DNA from: Flavobacterium resistens
GTDB taxonomy: Bacteria > Bacteroidota > Bacteroidia > Flavobacteriales > Flavobacteriaceae
DNA: 64,000 nucleotides
Assembly (NCBI RefSeq): GCF_900182645.1
Contig: NZ_FXTA01000001.1
Location: forward strand, 496,001 to 560,000
Direction: 5' to 3'
Shown: positions 63,472 through 64,000 of the stretch, in pieces
Layout: every line of letters starts with the position of its first letter
How positions within the stretch are numbered: position 1 is the first letter of the stretch
Translations under genes and position numbers: made by a program
The notes under the pieces: generated by a model
The model's database searches: none
Told to the model about the DNA's origin: nothing
What the model saw: the letters and a program-made list of their open reading frames with translations, nothing else

Positions 63472-64000
63472 TTGAAAAAACTACTCTTTCCAATCCTTTT
63501 CCTGCTTTGTCTGACAGCTTACAAAAGTGTGGAAAATCCTGATTACATTGATATTCAGGAATTACGAAAACTTTATTCTGGTGGAGATTCTTCGAAATGG
63601 CCTGCTGCTGAATTACATGAAAATGTAGATAAATCTAAATTTCAGGATATTGGAGTGCTTCCTGCTGTTCCTTATCCTGCTTATAATCCATATTCTAAGG
63701 AAAAAGAAAGTTTAGGAAAGATTTTATTTTTTGATCCGAGATTATCAAAAAGTGGTCAGATTGCCTGCGCTTCCTGTCATAATCCAGAATTGGGCTGGAC
63801 AGATAATTTGACACGTTCTTTTGGTCACGATCGTCAAACTGGAAAACGTAATTCTATGACTATTTTAAACTCGGCTTATGCCACTTCTCTTTTTTGGGAC
63901 GGACGTGCTTCAAGCTTAGAAAATCAGGCGCAATTTCCAGTAGCAGATCCTTTAGAAATGAATGAAAAACTGACGATTGCCGTTGATAAAATTGCCAAAA
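63472..64000 (+). CDS. Di-heme cytochrome c peroxidase family protein (3' part outside window)
   Basis: An open frame from a TTG at 63472 to the window end (176 residues visible). The TTG is chosen because it directly starts a signal peptide (KKLLFPILFLLCLTAYKS) and no ATG precedes it in frame. Residues 80-175 match the CcpA/MauG family: EKESLGKILFFDPRLSKSGQ, the first heme site CASCH (99-103), GHDRQTGKRNSMTILNSAY and FWDGRASSLENQAQFPV. The second heme lies outside. Such enzymes reduce H2O2 with cytochrome c electrons or oxidise protein side chains. It appears to be the sixth gene of the FecI/SusCD operon. Confidence 0.9.
   Translation, partial: MKKLLFPILFLLCLTAYKSVENPDYIDIQELRKLYSGGDSSKWPAAELHENVDKSKFQDIGVLPAVPYPAYNPYSKEKESLGKILFFDPRLSKSGQIACASCHNPELGWTDNLTRSFGHDRQTGKRNSMTILNSAYATSLFWDGRASSLENQAQFPVADPLEMNEKLTIAVDKIAK

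Overview
The window comes from a low-GC member of the Bacteroidota, most likely a Flavobacterium or close relative. The evidence is two SusC/SusD pairs, a hybrid two-component sensor, a type IX secretion (T9SS) sorting tail, ECF sigma/FecR pairs, the Bacteroidota-type -7 promoter box TAnnTTTG and strongly AT-rich spacers. No rRNA, tRNA, CRISPR array, prophage or insertion sequence was recognised. The first gene (LacI-type regulator) and the last (di-heme peroxidase) run off the window.

Layout. 0-2.1 kb: partial LacI regulator and a CPA1 Na+/H+ antiporter. 2.4-7.7 kb: an operon for an ankyrin protein, a DUF2271 protein with an ApbE-type flavinylation motif, a PepSY-flavodoxin-reductase fusion and an ApbE flavin transferase. 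7.9-21.7 kb: MscS channel, His-rich secreted protein, RND efflux operon divergent from a LytS/LytTR pair, DUF3861, then thiol-redox genes with an HxlR regulator. 21.9-26.8 kb: TauE/SafE permease, DUF1634, a luciferase-like flavin oxidoreductase and a TonB siderophore receptor. 27.0-43.7 kb: a glycan utilisation locus (three GH43-type enzymes, aldose epimerase, GH2, GH5-like enzyme, SusD, SusC) read divergently from its hybrid two-component regulator. 44-54 kb: MarR-GNAT fusion, thiolase, azoreductase with divergent HxlR regulator, a T9SS-secreted PQQ-type sugar dehydrogenase, SdhA/SdhB without a membrane anchor, and a divergent DapB-like protein. 54.6-64 kb: DUF1810, then a FecI-FecR-SusC(STN)-SusD-lipoprotein-peroxidase locus.

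The strongest system-level signal is iron-related. The same 23-bp imperfect palindrome (half-sites like TTATTTA / TAAATAA) lies at the promoters of three transcription units: the DUF2271/PepSY/ApbE operon (2332), the siderophore receptor (26892) and the FecI/FecR/SusCD/peroxidase locus (55192). Each copy sits beside a TAnnTTTG box, as expected for a Fur-type operator. With the S-G-A-S motif in the DUF2271 protein, this suggests an iron-repressed route that carries cytosolic NAD(P)H electrons through a membrane diflavin-PepSY protein to a covalently flavinylated periplasmic carrier, alongside siderophore uptake and a trans-envelope-signalling SusCD system.

A second theme is the spacer DNA. Many intergenic gaps, including gaps inside operons, hold hairpins or arrays of 7-, 8- or 9-bp units. 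A separate CCCGAT/ATCGGG palindrome family includes one perfect 44-bp palindrome. Function assignments rest on reading motifs by eye; no database search was possible.
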